Source of the DNA: Mesaphorura yosii
Lineage: Eukaryota > Arthropoda > Collembola > Poduromorpha > Tullbergiidae
Direction of reading: 5' to 3'
DNA: 64,000 nt
NCBI GenBank assembly: GCA_009869945.1
Contig: WIXG01000016.1
Location: 186,001 to 250,000, forward strand
Shown here: positions 13,211 to 26,200 of the stretch, piece by piece
Layout: every line of letters begins with the position of its first letter
Position numbering within the stretch: the first letter of the stretch is position 1
Position numbers and translations under genes: made by a program
Notes under the pieces: model-generated
Seen by the model: only the letters and a program-made list of their open reading frames with translations
Database searches by the model: none
What the model was told of the DNA's origin: nothing

Positions 13211-16200
13211 CAGACTGACACGGTTGGGTAAACGCAGAGGCAAATAAGTTATTCAAAATTCAATGTCAATGAATTTCCTGTACAGCTTTGGAGAAGTCAA
13301 AACGGGCTCCCTTTTGTTGCCTCACTGTTTACGTTACCCAAGAGCTCTGTAATGTAATCTGTGGTCGGTCAAGATGACTCAGGCCGAAAGCTTGTCCAAA
13401 TTGAGCAATATGCAATTAACTTTTATTCATTTCCCAGTCTTTCCCTTGAAGACGTGTACTAGTACTCCACTAAACTTGGTAAGCTCTAAGGTAAGTTGGT
13501 GACTCACTTCAGTAAACCTCACCTGCTTTTCATGTTGGGACCACGAATGTCACGAAAACAATGCCTATTTTCTTAAAGGACATAAAATCACGTCATGCAA
13601 GAGTTCACAGTAACCGAAATAAGGCTCAAACCGAAGCCGCTGATGCTCAAATTACTCATCGAGTGAGTAAAGTCGTAATTAGACCAGCAACTCGGTTTGG
13701 TGATACAACAAAGAAGCAAGATGAGAAATACACCATCAACCGTCGTCGTCAAGACGGGATTAGTTTCGAAACCTATTCCTCATTCTTCCAAGCCTGCCTT
13801 GAACTTCATCATCAACCTCAAAGGAAATGGCAAGAAAAGTGGTTTACTTTTCATACACGTCAAGAGTGGACGCAGCTTATAAAAATTGCAAACTCATTTT
13901 CTAAAGACTGACTCGGCAGCACTGGCACGTTTAGCCTGTGAATCGGACCATTATATTTGTGGTTTCTGCTCTGAATTCAAAGCAATGCAGAAAACAAGAA
14001 GGGAGAAAAACTGCCCTGATTCATCATATTTTCTCCCAAGTAGAAACTCGGCGTTTCATCAGTCACCATTTTACCAGTCATCCGTAATTTATAAAATTAT
14101 TCAGTTCAGAACAGTGTGGACGTCGCGATGATGATTTCCAATTTGGTACAACTATCTCTGACTCAATTATTCTTTCATTACTAACACAGTGACAGTAAAA
14201 CATTAACCCGGTGCCGATTCGGCAGCATGTGGTGCAAAGAATCCGCGTTCTGAGCCAGACGTAAATAATTTTCTCCTCTTTCAAATGTCATAAATGAAAT
14301 AATTTTTTGCTAAGCTTCTTGACGTTATTCGGCATTAGGAAGATGACATTTCCTCATTCCCTTGCTCCACATCCCCGCATTACGTTCTCAATATGTGTAA
14401 CGCGTACACCACACCGCAACCGCACGAGTACATGAATGAGGCTCGTATTTATTCAAAGTATTACAAGTCTGAAGCCAAAAGCAAGCTGCCACCACAAAAG
14501 ATGCTTAGAATGACAAATTCCACTAATAAGCTGATTACAAAACCTTCACGTGAGGAAGACTTTGTGAAGAAATGAGAATTTGTGTTCGTTCCGCAGAAGT
14601 ATTTCATTAATATGCGCGCATTACATTTATAATGAATCAGCTGGACTGCTTCGTGCGTTCAATGCGTTGGCTGGCTTTAATCTGAACCTTATTCAAAGCG
14701 GAGAAGCCAAAACAAGACCAACCAACCGTCAAGTAACTCGCTGCTTTAAAATGAACGAAGTGTGTCTGTTAAACAGGTGCACCAGTCATAATAAGATTGC
14801 TCACAAACTGCCGCGCGGCGACCGAACCGAGTAAATGAGTTTACTAATATGAAAATTACCTACATGAAAAGTAGTGTTAAAAGATGCGTATCGCATTTAG
14901 CTTAATTTCTCATGGTACAAGATTCCAACCGTCAGCTTCCTTAATAAAGCCAGCCAAGTTATTAACTCACACCTCTTTGAATTCAGTTCAGATTTTGGAC
15001 ACATGGTACACATATCATTAGCTTAGTTGTTCATTGTAATACTTCATTATGCATTAACCCAGTTCTCGAAACGTCAGATTCAGCATTGCAGGAAGACTTT
15101 GCAATCTTCCTATCCCTAAAGGTTGCTCATTAATAATTACTAGCAATCGCGCTTTTGTCGTCTTTTCTTTCATCTCAGCACACAAAATATAAACAAAGCC
15201 TCATGGACGACGATGAGATGTAAGAAAGTATGGGGAAAATAGAATTACGTGCGAAAAAGGGCAAGTGCATATTTTACTGGAACGCAAGGACGTGAAAATT
15301 TGGATTTACTTTGTCTTTGTCTGTTTTGTTGATATTTTGCGTAAATTCCATCTGCGTCTCGGCTGCCCTCCCTGCTGCCTTTCACCATTCTACACCTCGT
15401 CTTGTCATATTTCAAACACGCGACAAGAGAAAGTACGATGAACAGCATTAAAATTGCTTGAACTTCTCCTGTCTGCCTTCGATTCCTTCTTGAGCATTCA
15501 ACCTCGCTCTCACATTCATTTTGTCGGGCATCTTCCCGGTTTTTATTTTTTATAAAGGTCTGGTCTGGCCCAGACGACGCCAGCACAGGCTAACGCATGA
15601 AATACGGCAGTAAAGCTTCAAGTGCACCGTAAAGCAAGCAATAATACCGTAAAGTAACTACACACGAGCAAGTTGTGAGTGTACCTTCAAATTCGCCATT
15701 CGCGTTCGAGTTGCTTTCACATCAAAGCAGTAAAGTTTACTCAAAAGTTTCTTTCGTTGCTAAATCTAAAAACAGACAGGTTTGCATCCGCGAAGGACGC
15801 TTTTGCATTTGAGACCTCCGCAAATGTTTGAAATTCGATTTGTGCTGTGCTGGCTTGCTCAGTTCACGAATTCCGGCACCATTTCTCTCGTCGTCGCATG
15901 GAAATTGTCCCTTTGACTTGTTTTTGGCATCTGAAGGCTTGCATTCATGCTCCTTGCCGTCCAAACGGTTTAAAAGACAGTTCAAATTGCATCTCGTATT
16001 ACGAGGTCGTACAGGAAGAAGACATTCTTCGCATTCACTCAATGTTTATTTTTAAGATTTGTTGTCAAATAAAATAAATACTTTCAGCAAGCAGGCCGAA
16101 CGAAGACGACAATTCTGCAGTATGAAAGTAGCAAAGCAAAGGAATGTCAACATTTATTATAGATTGAACGTGTGCCAATAAACTCAAACTTGCCGATTCA

Positions 16201-19013
16201 TTGACTTTACTCTCGCTGATCAAATAAATAAAACACTTGTCACATTCTGGCTGGCTGTTGCTCCTCCGCACATGGCACATGTGAACATGACTTGTTATTT
16301 TTACTGCTTCATCATGCGTTGGCTCACTTATGTAAGAAAACAAAGCATAATGAGACTTTTTCACATTGCGGACTCTAAATTGAAATGGAAAATGGAATAC
16401 ACAGCAATAAAATGACTCGCAATTCATCTCGACAGCGCAGAAGCAGAGAAAGTTTGCGACAATTTCAGATAATGCATGCACGCGAATGAACTCCAAAGTT
16501 TTCCGGCCGTGGCGGTGCTTCGGTCGTTAATCCAATTCGAGGAAGTCTTACGATGGCCAATATTGCCAAAACCATTCCGCTGCACTCTCCTACAGAAGGC
16601 CAGAATGCATTATTCCGTGCGTGGTACAGTTGAGTATAATTTTGGATGAATGAAGAAGAGAAGACTCGGCGGAGAGACAAATGTGCTAAAATAATGCATG
16701 GAATCGAATCAAGTTATGTTAGGAGGACAAGTCCGGAGCACGCTCGCTGGCACGAGGAGTCGTGGCATGGAGCGAAAGAATTAACAAGTGATATATTTCA
16801 ATGGGCAATAAAGTGTACGAGAGTACGACTTGCCACACCAGGCAGGGTTAGCAAAATAGTTGGTTTGTTCTCGAGCTTGGAGTAGTGCTTAAAGATGTAC
16901 AAGAGGACAAGATGAAACGAACCAACGCCCAACAAAAAGATTTATATGCAATTCCTCGAAGGAAGAGAGAAAGGAGAAAAAGAACGAGGAAAGGAAGAAA
17001 CTTTGCTCTCAGTGAAATGCTTCAATTCCGTGTTCCGCTTTCCTTCTCCATTCAAAATGGAAAGAGGAACTTTACTTATCTGCCGCATCTTTCTCTTCTA
17101 CTGCGTCCTCAACATCGCTTTACGAGGAAGAGACCCATGCACTTCCCGAACACGCGGAGGAGTGCGTAACCCCTTCATTGCACTTCCAAATACAAGTGTA
17201 TAAATGACCTTTTCGTTTACGATGTCAGTTTGATTCTTCCACCATCGAACGACTCAAGAGAGTCTCCAAGAGGTAGTCTGATCCAAATAGAAACGAACGC
17301 TGAGCCCATTCGGTTAGTGCTTCCAAATCAGAAGGGCAGGCGATTCTGCTGTCGCAAAAGAACTGAAGAACCTTCCCGATTGGAAAGCCTCGAAATTTCC
17401 TCATCGGGTTATTAAAGTGCTCTTCATTTATGCAACGACAGACAACAGCATCGAATCGAGACACGATATGGCTTCCATTTTTAATGTAAAAAGCTCGAAT
17501 CAAAAGAAGAATCCTGGCTTTTCGTGGGTAAACAAACTTCCACAGAGATCTTGTTCGAAAATAGCTACGGGGGCAGATTAGATTGAATCTCGTCATGATG
17601 TGCAATAAATGAAAGCCTACGCTCATGTTCCCGAACTTCCTCCTCATGATTCAATAATTTCATGTCCTATTAACGAAATCTGAAGGAAATCAATTTCCTT
17701 TTGTGGTTCTGAGTTTTCACAACAACGAACCGATCGCTCTCATTTGCATTCCACTTACGACGCATTCGCATTTAATTTCCTTAACAGTCCATTTTTCTAG
17801 TTTATAAACGCCTGCATAATCGATCGCAGATTCCGTGCACTGTGCATTCATCTCTTCATCACGTTGCACACCACACAAAGGACGGCGTAATTTATGGGTT
17901 TAAAGTACCAGAAACTTGGTTAATCCTAATTATAGAGTAGGAAGACCCGAAGGTGAAATGCGACTATGTTAAATGCTATGGACCAAAGTCGTGAAACTTT
18001 GTAAAGACGCGTCGTGATGTAATGAGCTTGCAAAACCAGAATTGAAACCATTTCGCTGTAAACGTAAAAAGCAACCGTCCGCGTACTGTCTTCACGTTGC
18101 GTACCGGTTTCAGCGATCGCATCTCTCGAAAGAAAAGGAGGCAAAAAAGCACATTATTGGCCCAAAACGTGGAAGAATGAGTCATGTTATCCTTTTCATG
18201 ATCCGCGGCACACGGAATCATGTCAGCAGGGGAAGCAGTCGTGAAAAAAAAATTTGCTGTGCAGATCTTTAATAATTGATCATAAATGTTTTAAAGGTAG
18301 CATAAATTATTTATTGCCGATGAACGATATGCTGCAGCGCTTGTACGACATGGCTTTTGCTGGTCGCTTCATCTTTAAGAGTGCTGAAACCAGCTTCATC
18401 ACGCTCCTTTACGGGTATATTGAACTCTGCTCTGATCTTTTAAGGAAAAGACGCATAAAATATTCCTCAAGTTCATGTCTGCAGTCTGCGGAAGGCCTGG
18501 ACTTTGCAAAAATTCACTGCTCACTGTGCAAATGCATTTACCCTAAATGTTTACAGTCGGATAAGTGTCGTGCTCTTTGCTCATCCAGAGTTAACCTGAT
18601 ATTTGACCCAATTGTCTTTGCATGCCTTTTCTCATTAAACCATAACGCCATAAACCCACAGTCAACCTAAGTTAAGCGCATAGCTAGCATGCAAAGTCAA
18701 ATACGATTAGGATAAGACATTCGTATCCCGACGAGGTATTGCCATTGCGTTAAGCACATTTACGCGCAAAAAAGTTTTCCACGCTTTAATGCAATACACT
18801 GAACACTGAACATCAGTCTCACAAATTCGCCACTGTCATCAGTCAAAGATAGAAAACAGTTATGAACTACTTGCTTTGTGAACACGAACATTGAGACGGG
18901 TCAAAGGTCGTAGGTTTGTGTTGAAATGCCGTCGTCTAATGATTTCGTCAATTTGCAGATTCTGTCAAGCGTCCCTCGACATCTACGTCTGGTTTTTGTA
19001 AAGGTGAATGAAT

Positions 19014-19031
19014 TGCAATTGCCCAATTGCA
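19014..19031. repeat. Near-perfect palindrome
   Basis: TGCAATTG and its exact reverse complement CAATTGCA are separated by two bases. It could extrude as a small cruciform or bind a dimeric factor. No function is implied by the surroundings. Confidence 0.8.
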
Positions 19032-19296
19032 GTTTGCGGTAGAATCGAAGAAGGCAAGAAAGATCAGCCCCCATAGACACGTCAAGTCGCCGGTCGGTGC
19101 GGGCCACTGCATTAGTTTATTAGTTAAGAGGTCCAGGTTCAGGTTCCTGCCGCGGCACGGTATACAAATAAGGTAAAAGTTCATAAAGAAGTTAATTTTC
19201 TTGTGAATGAGTACAATAATAAAACGTGTAGATTTACAGCCCGAAATTGTAATGTATGTTTTCTAATTAAAATTTAAGATGTTCCCTCTCGTCCTC

Positions 19297-19319
19297 ATGC
19301 CATGCCAGCCATGCCATGG
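19297..19319. repeat. Imperfect ATGCC tandem repeat
   Basis: Four copies of ATGCC-like units occur, with one shortened to AGCC in the middle. This is a minor simple repeat. Confidence 0.7.
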
Positions 19320-22059
19320 TGTGCAGACTTTTAGTGGAAAGTCCTGAAGGGCAGCGGCAGCGACCGGTAAAGCCGCACTTGAACCAGTGAAGTAAGCCCG
19401 CCTGCGTGTGAGTTCCTTAAAGCGGAAAACTTGCTGGTGCTGGTTTCCCTCTTTTTTCTATTAATCCCAGTTCTATAAAATTTGTAGTTCATGCCTTAAA
19501 CGAACACTGCTGACTGACTGTATAACAAATCAACTCGACTCAGGCTTGCGAATAGCGCAGCAAGAGTAGTGCACGTACAAAGAAAAAATGCAATGTAAGC
19601 TTGATTTTGGTGCGCAACGTTCTAAAATATTATTATTCCTCTTTTCTTCGTTTTTCTTGTCTTTTTCGTTGTTACACAAAATGATTTATTGTGAAATAAA
19701 TGGTAATGGTGCAAAAAAGAAGAAAGTACAAAATGTCTAGTCGAGAATGCCCTCTTCTTTAAATGGCAAATGCAGAACAACAAAAACATGCACACATAAA
19801 GACTACGTTTACAAAAGAAAGTAATTATTACCTATTAAACTTAAAGATTCGGAGCTGTAATGCACTGGCATTTGGAATTGGCGTTAATTCGAGTTTCAAA
19901 AGTATGGGCCAGGTGCCGGCAAAAAAGAATAACAATCATTCGAACCTGTTAGGCTTTGGAGCTACGGATACGCAGATGAGGTAAAGCAAAGGCATTCGGT
20001 AATAAAATTTTATTACACGAGTTAAATTTTGAAATTCTTGCGAGAGGAAAACGAGTCACATTTTCAATATAACATGAAACCAGAAAACTTATCAAATCAG
20101 AACCGACGAGACGATCAGACGACCTAGGAAATGACATGGTACAGCCGCAAGACAGAATATTTTACCTTATCTACTGCTCCAAACTAGCTTCAAGTATTAT
20201 TGCTAAATGCTAAAGAGTGCGATAAGAAATGCCGGGGCAACGAATTCATAGATGAATGAAGTATGAGGCGAATGAATACTTTTCATTATTAGCGCAATCT
20301 TAATAAATAGGTTCCTATCGCTTGAAGCACGCCTGGTACTGGAAGTAGTGATTCCTTAGCCACAGTCACATGGTTTCTGGACAACAAGGTTAATAACCCG
20401 AAGTACACGAGCATGCATGTCAGATAACAGCTGGTCAATGGCAAGGTTATAAAATTTTATGGCGATAAAAGAACAGTCCAGTAAACTCCATTACATTCAT
20501 GCCGGCATTTTAATTTTCGCTTTAATGTGAGACATAAAACAAACCCATTAAGGTCACCGAGCATGTGGCTCAATTCACAAGTTTGCTAATGCTAAAGTGT
20601 GTCAAGAAATGGACAAAATTTTTACCTGGCAGTGTCAGGGCATATAGAAGTAGCGAAATCTTGAGAAAGAATGAAATTCCTTGACCGCTGCGTTTCCTCC
20701 TAGTGGGGTTCCATGTGGATCCTGCAGCGCACTGAGACTGGGATGCGTCGCGTCTTGGGTGCAACGACTTCATGTCCACGATGCGATTGTTTACGTTGCA
20801 AAAACTTTCTGTGGACGTATCTTAGCCGGAAACGAGTCGTGGGAAGTCACTGAACGAGTCGCCGGAGCTAGGGCAGTTCACTTTGGGTAGTTTTCTTCTT
20901 CACAGGTTCACTCGAACCGGATTGCGGTGCAAAATTCTGGATTGTTGTCGATGTTTGGGACAGATTTAGTCAGAGTCCATTATCCATGCAAATCCACGCA
21001 ATTGTCACCGGAATCCAAGTAATGTCTGCATCATTCCACGAACTTCCAGTTGATAGAGTTGATTGTAGTAACGTTAAAACAAGATTTATAAAAATTAAAA
21101 ACATAAGTCGACAAAAATGTCAAAATGGTTAAAATTCTTCGAGTCGAACGCTTCAATTGAAACTTAAAACAGTTCGGACAAGCACGATGCAATTCCAGAA
21201 CTCTTCTCATGCCGGTTCAATTTGTCAACGATAAAACACAAATCAAACGCCGATCCAATAAAATTCTAAAATGCAACGGACGGTTTGGCGAAAGTCGGCC
21301 TTTTTTTTAACAACGACGCGAGTCCACGGCTTCATATTGTCCGGTAGTCCAGCTTTGATGAATGACCAGGTGAGCCGATAGCGGACACGGATGCGTCACA
21401 CGTGCTCTGGCTGGCACTGACAAGTGATAAGCGGCAACGTGCTGTCGGTACGCGATAACACTGAACTTGGATTAGCTTGGCTTCTGCACACAGCGACGGG
21501 CACAATAATCATCCTCTCTCCTCGAGACTCTGGCAAGAACTGAGGTTCCGTGGGGCCAATGCGTGCATGCCAATGAATGGGAAATGGTACAAGTACAAGT
21601 TTATTACGCTCTCGTCCCTTTCGAGTCTCGCGTACTCGCACCGTACGCACATCACAACCAACTCGGTTCGGTTGTACGCTCGAAAAGCTTGTACAGGCTG
21701 TGCTGTGCGTGGATTGTCTTGGTGCTAAGGCTCTCAAGACAAGATTTTAAATATCTTGCATGCGCTGCAGCTCGAAGGCATTTCGTGCATGGATTCGATA
21801 CAATTCTGATCAGTGGATGAAGTTATGCAACGATGATGCAGTTTTCTGGATTGGAGATCATGAGACCACGAGATCTTAGTCAAATGTTGACTCAATTAGT
21901 CAATACGATTAGAACAAAATGATTGAATGCACATTTTGATAAGCGCGACGGAGTCAATCTAATGAACTCTGAACTCCAAGTGATCAGCATCAACAAGTCC
22001 TTATCTCCTTATCAGTTACATAAAGTAAACAAGCTTTGAATTGAGAGGTTCGTTTATGG

Positions 22060-23190
22060 TATCAATTAATTGTTTGCTTAATTGCATAATCGTAAGAAAA
22101 GAAGAGATGTTAATGGAATAGATGATTGTAAGTCATGGCCCCACCTTCTCTAGGTTAATTTTTTGTCATCAATTTGCGTAAAATTTCAAAAGCGCATGCA
22201 TTATGCAGTTTGCACTGCATAATTGTAGTCATCAGTATGCACTGCTCTGCACTACAAATTGGGTGAATGATTTTGAGGATAACAACTTTTGTTCATGGTA
22301 ATTGACCAACACAGAACTGAACGCGAAATATCGCAATCCCAATTCATCTTGTTGCCGGTACATAACGTGATAATTATTTGCAGAGTGCATTGCAGTGTAG
22401 ATTCTGTGATGCTCTTGCTAATTAATTGGGCTGGCGTCGTTTTGTTGTCACTCATTCGATTTTTCAATTAATCCCATTGCGTCGTCGCTTGTATGCGCTA
22501 TTTACTCAACAAAAGATGGGTGCACGTAAGGTAATTAAAATGATATTACTTTTATTTGCAAGTTACACAAGTTTTGCTGTCATTACCGTCAGCTTGACAC
22601 CTTTTTGTTTGCACCTCTTTGAAAAGTGGAACGAGAGAGACATCAATCTGCCAGATTCCACAATCTGCACTGTTAAGATGCATGAGTTATGGCTATGATA
22701 CTGATGATTAACAACCACACACTGTATGTTGCCTGTTGCTTTAATTGAAATGGCAATAATGAAATCACGTGTGCGTAAGAAAATTGAGTTCTTGAAGAAG
22801 ATTTGTGCATCGCACCATTTAATTGAATTGCAAAATTGCATCAAGTGCGCACTGCACTGCAGTATTGATGGCCACTGAATTTCGCAATGATCGTTAGTAT
22901 GATAAATGCGTATGCATTGTTGCTTTTTGCACATTGTTGGGATTGAGCAATTATTGGAATGCACGACAAGTCAATAATTGGGAACTGTTCGAGTTGAACT
23001 TAAATTACCGTATAAATCGAAAGTAGCATCTTGTACTACATTTCGAATCAAGCTTTTCAATTCGTGATTGAACAGTCAATTTGGTGAATTTACTGCATGT
23101 CTGCTTCATTCTAATTAGCTCTAAACGCTGCTTCTTCATTCGTGAAATTGCTGTGCCGCATGCAAATGCAGTTGAAATTAATTGGATGAG
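22060..23190. promoter_or_regulatory. AT-rich cluster of homeodomain and POU-type cores
   Basis: Within 1.1 kb are CAATTAATTG (22063), TTAATTGCATAAT (22079), CTAATTAATTG (22418), CAATTAATCC (22465, with a TAATCC core), GTAATTAAAA (22531), CTAATTAG (23111), a full POU octamer ATGCAAAT (23160) and AAATTAATTGG (23176). Such cores are typical of homeodomain and POU binding, and clustering is common in developmental enhancers. The region is AT-rich, so part of this is expected by chance, and no target gene is in view. Confidence 0.2.
22200..22223. repeat. Perfect 9-bp inverted repeat with 6-base loop
   Basis: ATTATGCAG and CTGCATAAT flank the loop TTTGCA. It lies inside the homeodomain-core cluster, and its arms carry TGCATAAT-type cores, so it may be a paired protein site rather than an RNA hairpin. 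Confidence 0.75.
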
Positions 23191-23299
23191 TGTTTATTTT
23201 GAAATTATCGGTCAAGTCGATAATTCATGGCCAGTGAGTCTCCGACACGAATTGATTTCATTTGTCGTCAACTTTGAATTTGGTACAAAGTCTGTGTTT

Positions 23300-26200
23300 A
23301 TTCTTTAACACTTTAAAAGGGCATGTATGCAATGCAACGCAATAAAAACATTCTCACAACTTCATTCTCTAAATTGTCCTTTTTTGAAACATTTAATTTG
23401 CTCCGTTTTTATCGTCGTCACATTCACGAACTGGATGGCTGGTCTGGACAGTTTTTTCTACAGCTTTCAGTGCGAGGCACTCATTAAGTAAACTTTGAGA
23501 TTTATGTAACTTGGTTCTTGGATTAAGATTTTGGCTTCTTTTTATTACATGTCAAAGCCAGTGCTAGTACTTGACTTGTCAACCTTTGTTTGTGCTCTTG
23601 CTTTGCTTCTCCTACCGCCTTACTTGGCCTTATCACATAAGCGCAATTGTTTATAAACATTAACGATAAGACTGGCTTTGTGTAGTTCTTGCTGCGACTG
23701 CAAGTCAGTAAATTAAGAATAATTGTGCTCGATGGGAAGACACGATTTCTCAATTCTTGGGCTCTTGATTTCATTGAGACGCGCCTGCTGTTCAAATAAT
23801 GAATGGTCTCGAAGATCGAAGCCTCGGCACAAGTCAACAAAAGAAGTGACGTCATTTCGAGCATTTGTATTAATGAATTGTGTCCTTCATCATATTATTA
23901 CTGAATTATCGAAAATTGAACGCGTAATGAGCTGATTTTATATGTTGTTGCACGCTATCGCCTTCGTTGTGATAGTGCCTGCCGTAATAATGATTGAAAT
24001 GTTTAGGAATGTAGAACCTGAGAAGGGGGAGTATTTCAACATGTGGTTTATGAATTATGGCAGTGCGTACGAATGCTGATACTCGATATTAGAAGGGATC
24101 TAAATATAAACACATGAAATGTAATCTGCAAAGTTATGCATCGAACTTCGTTGACAACCCCAGCTTGAGAGACCAAAACTGACTGGCACAGGCAACAAAG
24201 TATTTTATAATCAAACCTGAGCGGTTTCACCGTGTACAATTTTTGTGAACAGTTCTCTTACATAGTCATGATTGAAAAAGTTATTTCGATCACGGTGACT
24301 TTGGCTCGGAGGTATTTGCCGTATTTAGCCATCAATTAGGCAATTCTCACTGTTGCTGCGCTAAGCTTCTCCTTAAAATCCAGAGAAGTGCTGTTGCTTT
24401 GAGTCCACGATTCCCAATCAACAGTGTCAACATGTGTTGACCGTATGACATTTTCCTCCACGAAGCAAGTAGTTAGTCAAGTCAAGCCTCATTGTACGTT
24501 GTATAATGTATAATATAATGAAGGGCCAGGATCTGACTCAAAATGCGATGATTCTAGCTCCCGTACACCGAAACTTTCAAGTTTCACGTGGGCCTGACAA
24601 GTCTTAAAAGGAGAAACTATAGCTTAGCGATGAGAGACTTCGTCGTTTTGAGTTTAGTTTTTGTTTCACTTCGCGGGATGTAAATGCAACATGTGTTGGC
24701 TGTAAAAGTAAGTACGGACCAATTTGAGCTTTCTTAAAGGGTCAAACACGGAGGCAGAGGAACACAGTGCAGAGCCTTTGAACTGGGTCTCAATTTTTAC
24801 CGAAAGATCCTAGCCAGTGTATCGTATTCGTATTCTTAATTCGTTCATCGACATGAAGCGTACAAATAAACATAAACTGTAAATATACGTTTTCTGTAGC
24901 CAACTGCTGAACTGCTAAACAAGGTATCAATTTTCCTGCGCCTGGAGGAAGAACCCCTACGCATTCAGACTAATTTCACTCCCTAATTTAAATGAGCGAT
25001 TCATCTCTCTCCTGCTCTCGACGCTCAACAGTAATTTAACATGTCCACAAACATTGAGCTGAAAAAAATTGGTTGGAGCTATAAAGTCGTGCAAGTTTCC
25101 TTTCATGGACACAATCGTAAGCAGTTTCTTATGTAATTGTTACTCTGAGTCAATCTGAGATTTTGTTCTCAAAGCTGCTCTGACTTTGCTCCTGCAGATA
25201 AGCGAACAGCGAAGAACGAAGTTCTCGACCGGTTTGCATTGCACTCGACTTGGGTCCGGCCTAGATGAGCTCGTAATAATAATGCACTCGTATGCTCTCG
25301 CCATGCATTCATGCATGTGTGATAGATTATGACTTCCATCCAAAGAGTTCATGAAGCAATGGCAGAATTGCAACTGGTCCAAAGTTTTGTGATTCAAAAG
25401 CTATCCTGAGCTTTGAGCTGGTCTCCTGTCCCACACATACGACAGGCGACAAATGAATTCTGCAACCGAAATATTAAACAAGTGTAATGTAATTATGGTG
25501 GAGTCTAATGAGAAAGTCTGTTGAGATGGTAACGTGGAGCTTTATTCCAGGGTGTCGGTGGCATTTGTAGTCGTTGTAGTTCAGCCGGACTAATCTTGTT
25601 ATTCTTTCATTGTCGAGCCGTTCGGGTCGCGGGTTGCGGGTCGTCTCTTCGCACTGCGTTCGGGCATCCGTCTGTATTTATGAGGAAGGAGTGAAGAGGA
25701 TAAGAGGAACAGGAAGAATGAAAGAGTTCCTGGGAAAATGATCTAATCTATCCATTGTTCGGAAAGTCTAGTGAAACAAAGGGAGAAAGTTGGACAAAGT
25801 TTGCGCGTTCCCTTTCTCCTTTGGGGTTATCATAATACAAGTTTACGTGTTGTTGTGTTCTCTCTTTGTCCCTCAAGTTGGACAATACAAGAACAGCAAT
25901 GAACAGCGGCTCATGCATTGTTCGAAGTACTTTTAGATCATTTTCTAGTTTGTGTTTAGCATTTGCGGTGGTTATTAGCTGTACACAAAGCGATAGGAGA
26001 ATAAAAATGAGGAGAATATTAGCGTCTTCGGACTTTGTTGAACTCGGCTGGGCAGAATTTGAGTATTGAGCGAAATGCTTACTAATATTGGGCCTTGTGC
26101 TCAAGAATGTGACACGCTTCCTAGTGACGCCATTTCTTTCCGCCTGCACTTTGTCATCGCCTTGTTATTTTTATTTTATTATTTTTGTGCTTTCCATCTT

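Larger units (their letters stand above)
1..15200. other. No supported gene; scattered short repeats
   Basis: I read this stretch on both strands and found no recognisable protein domain, splice-joined exons, tRNA or rRNA. The longest open frames (456-935 and 2590-3012, both plus) give peptides without family signatures, so I treat them as chance. Small structures are a 14-base palindrome at 38-51 (TACGCGTACGCGTA), GTTGC repeated three times at 6046-6060, a GGCA-rich stretch near 6476-6496, a short GT run at 10631-10640 and TGAAA repeats at 13193-13210. Confidence 0.6.
15201..22040. other. No supported gene
   Basis: No domain or spliced gene model could be supported here. Two minus-strand frames at 15245-15586 and 15737-16042 have unusual composition (one hydrophobic segment, and a cysteine-rich start), but neither matches a family I know. 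The longest frames, at 16065-16496 and 17225-17647 on the minus strand, show no motifs. Small structures are an 18-base inverted repeat at 19014-19031 and a short ATGCC repeat at 19297-19319. Confidence 0.55.

Noticed and set aside
16065..16496. 143-codon minus-strand frame
   Set aside because: It is rich in F, C and S with no conserved motif and no partner exons, so it looks like chance.
17225..17647. 140-codon minus-strand frame
   Set aside because: The peptide has no recognisable family and no splice-site support.
19080..19170. tRNA-like stretch with GGTTCAGGTTCC
   Set aside because: The acceptor arms do not pair and no A-box is present.
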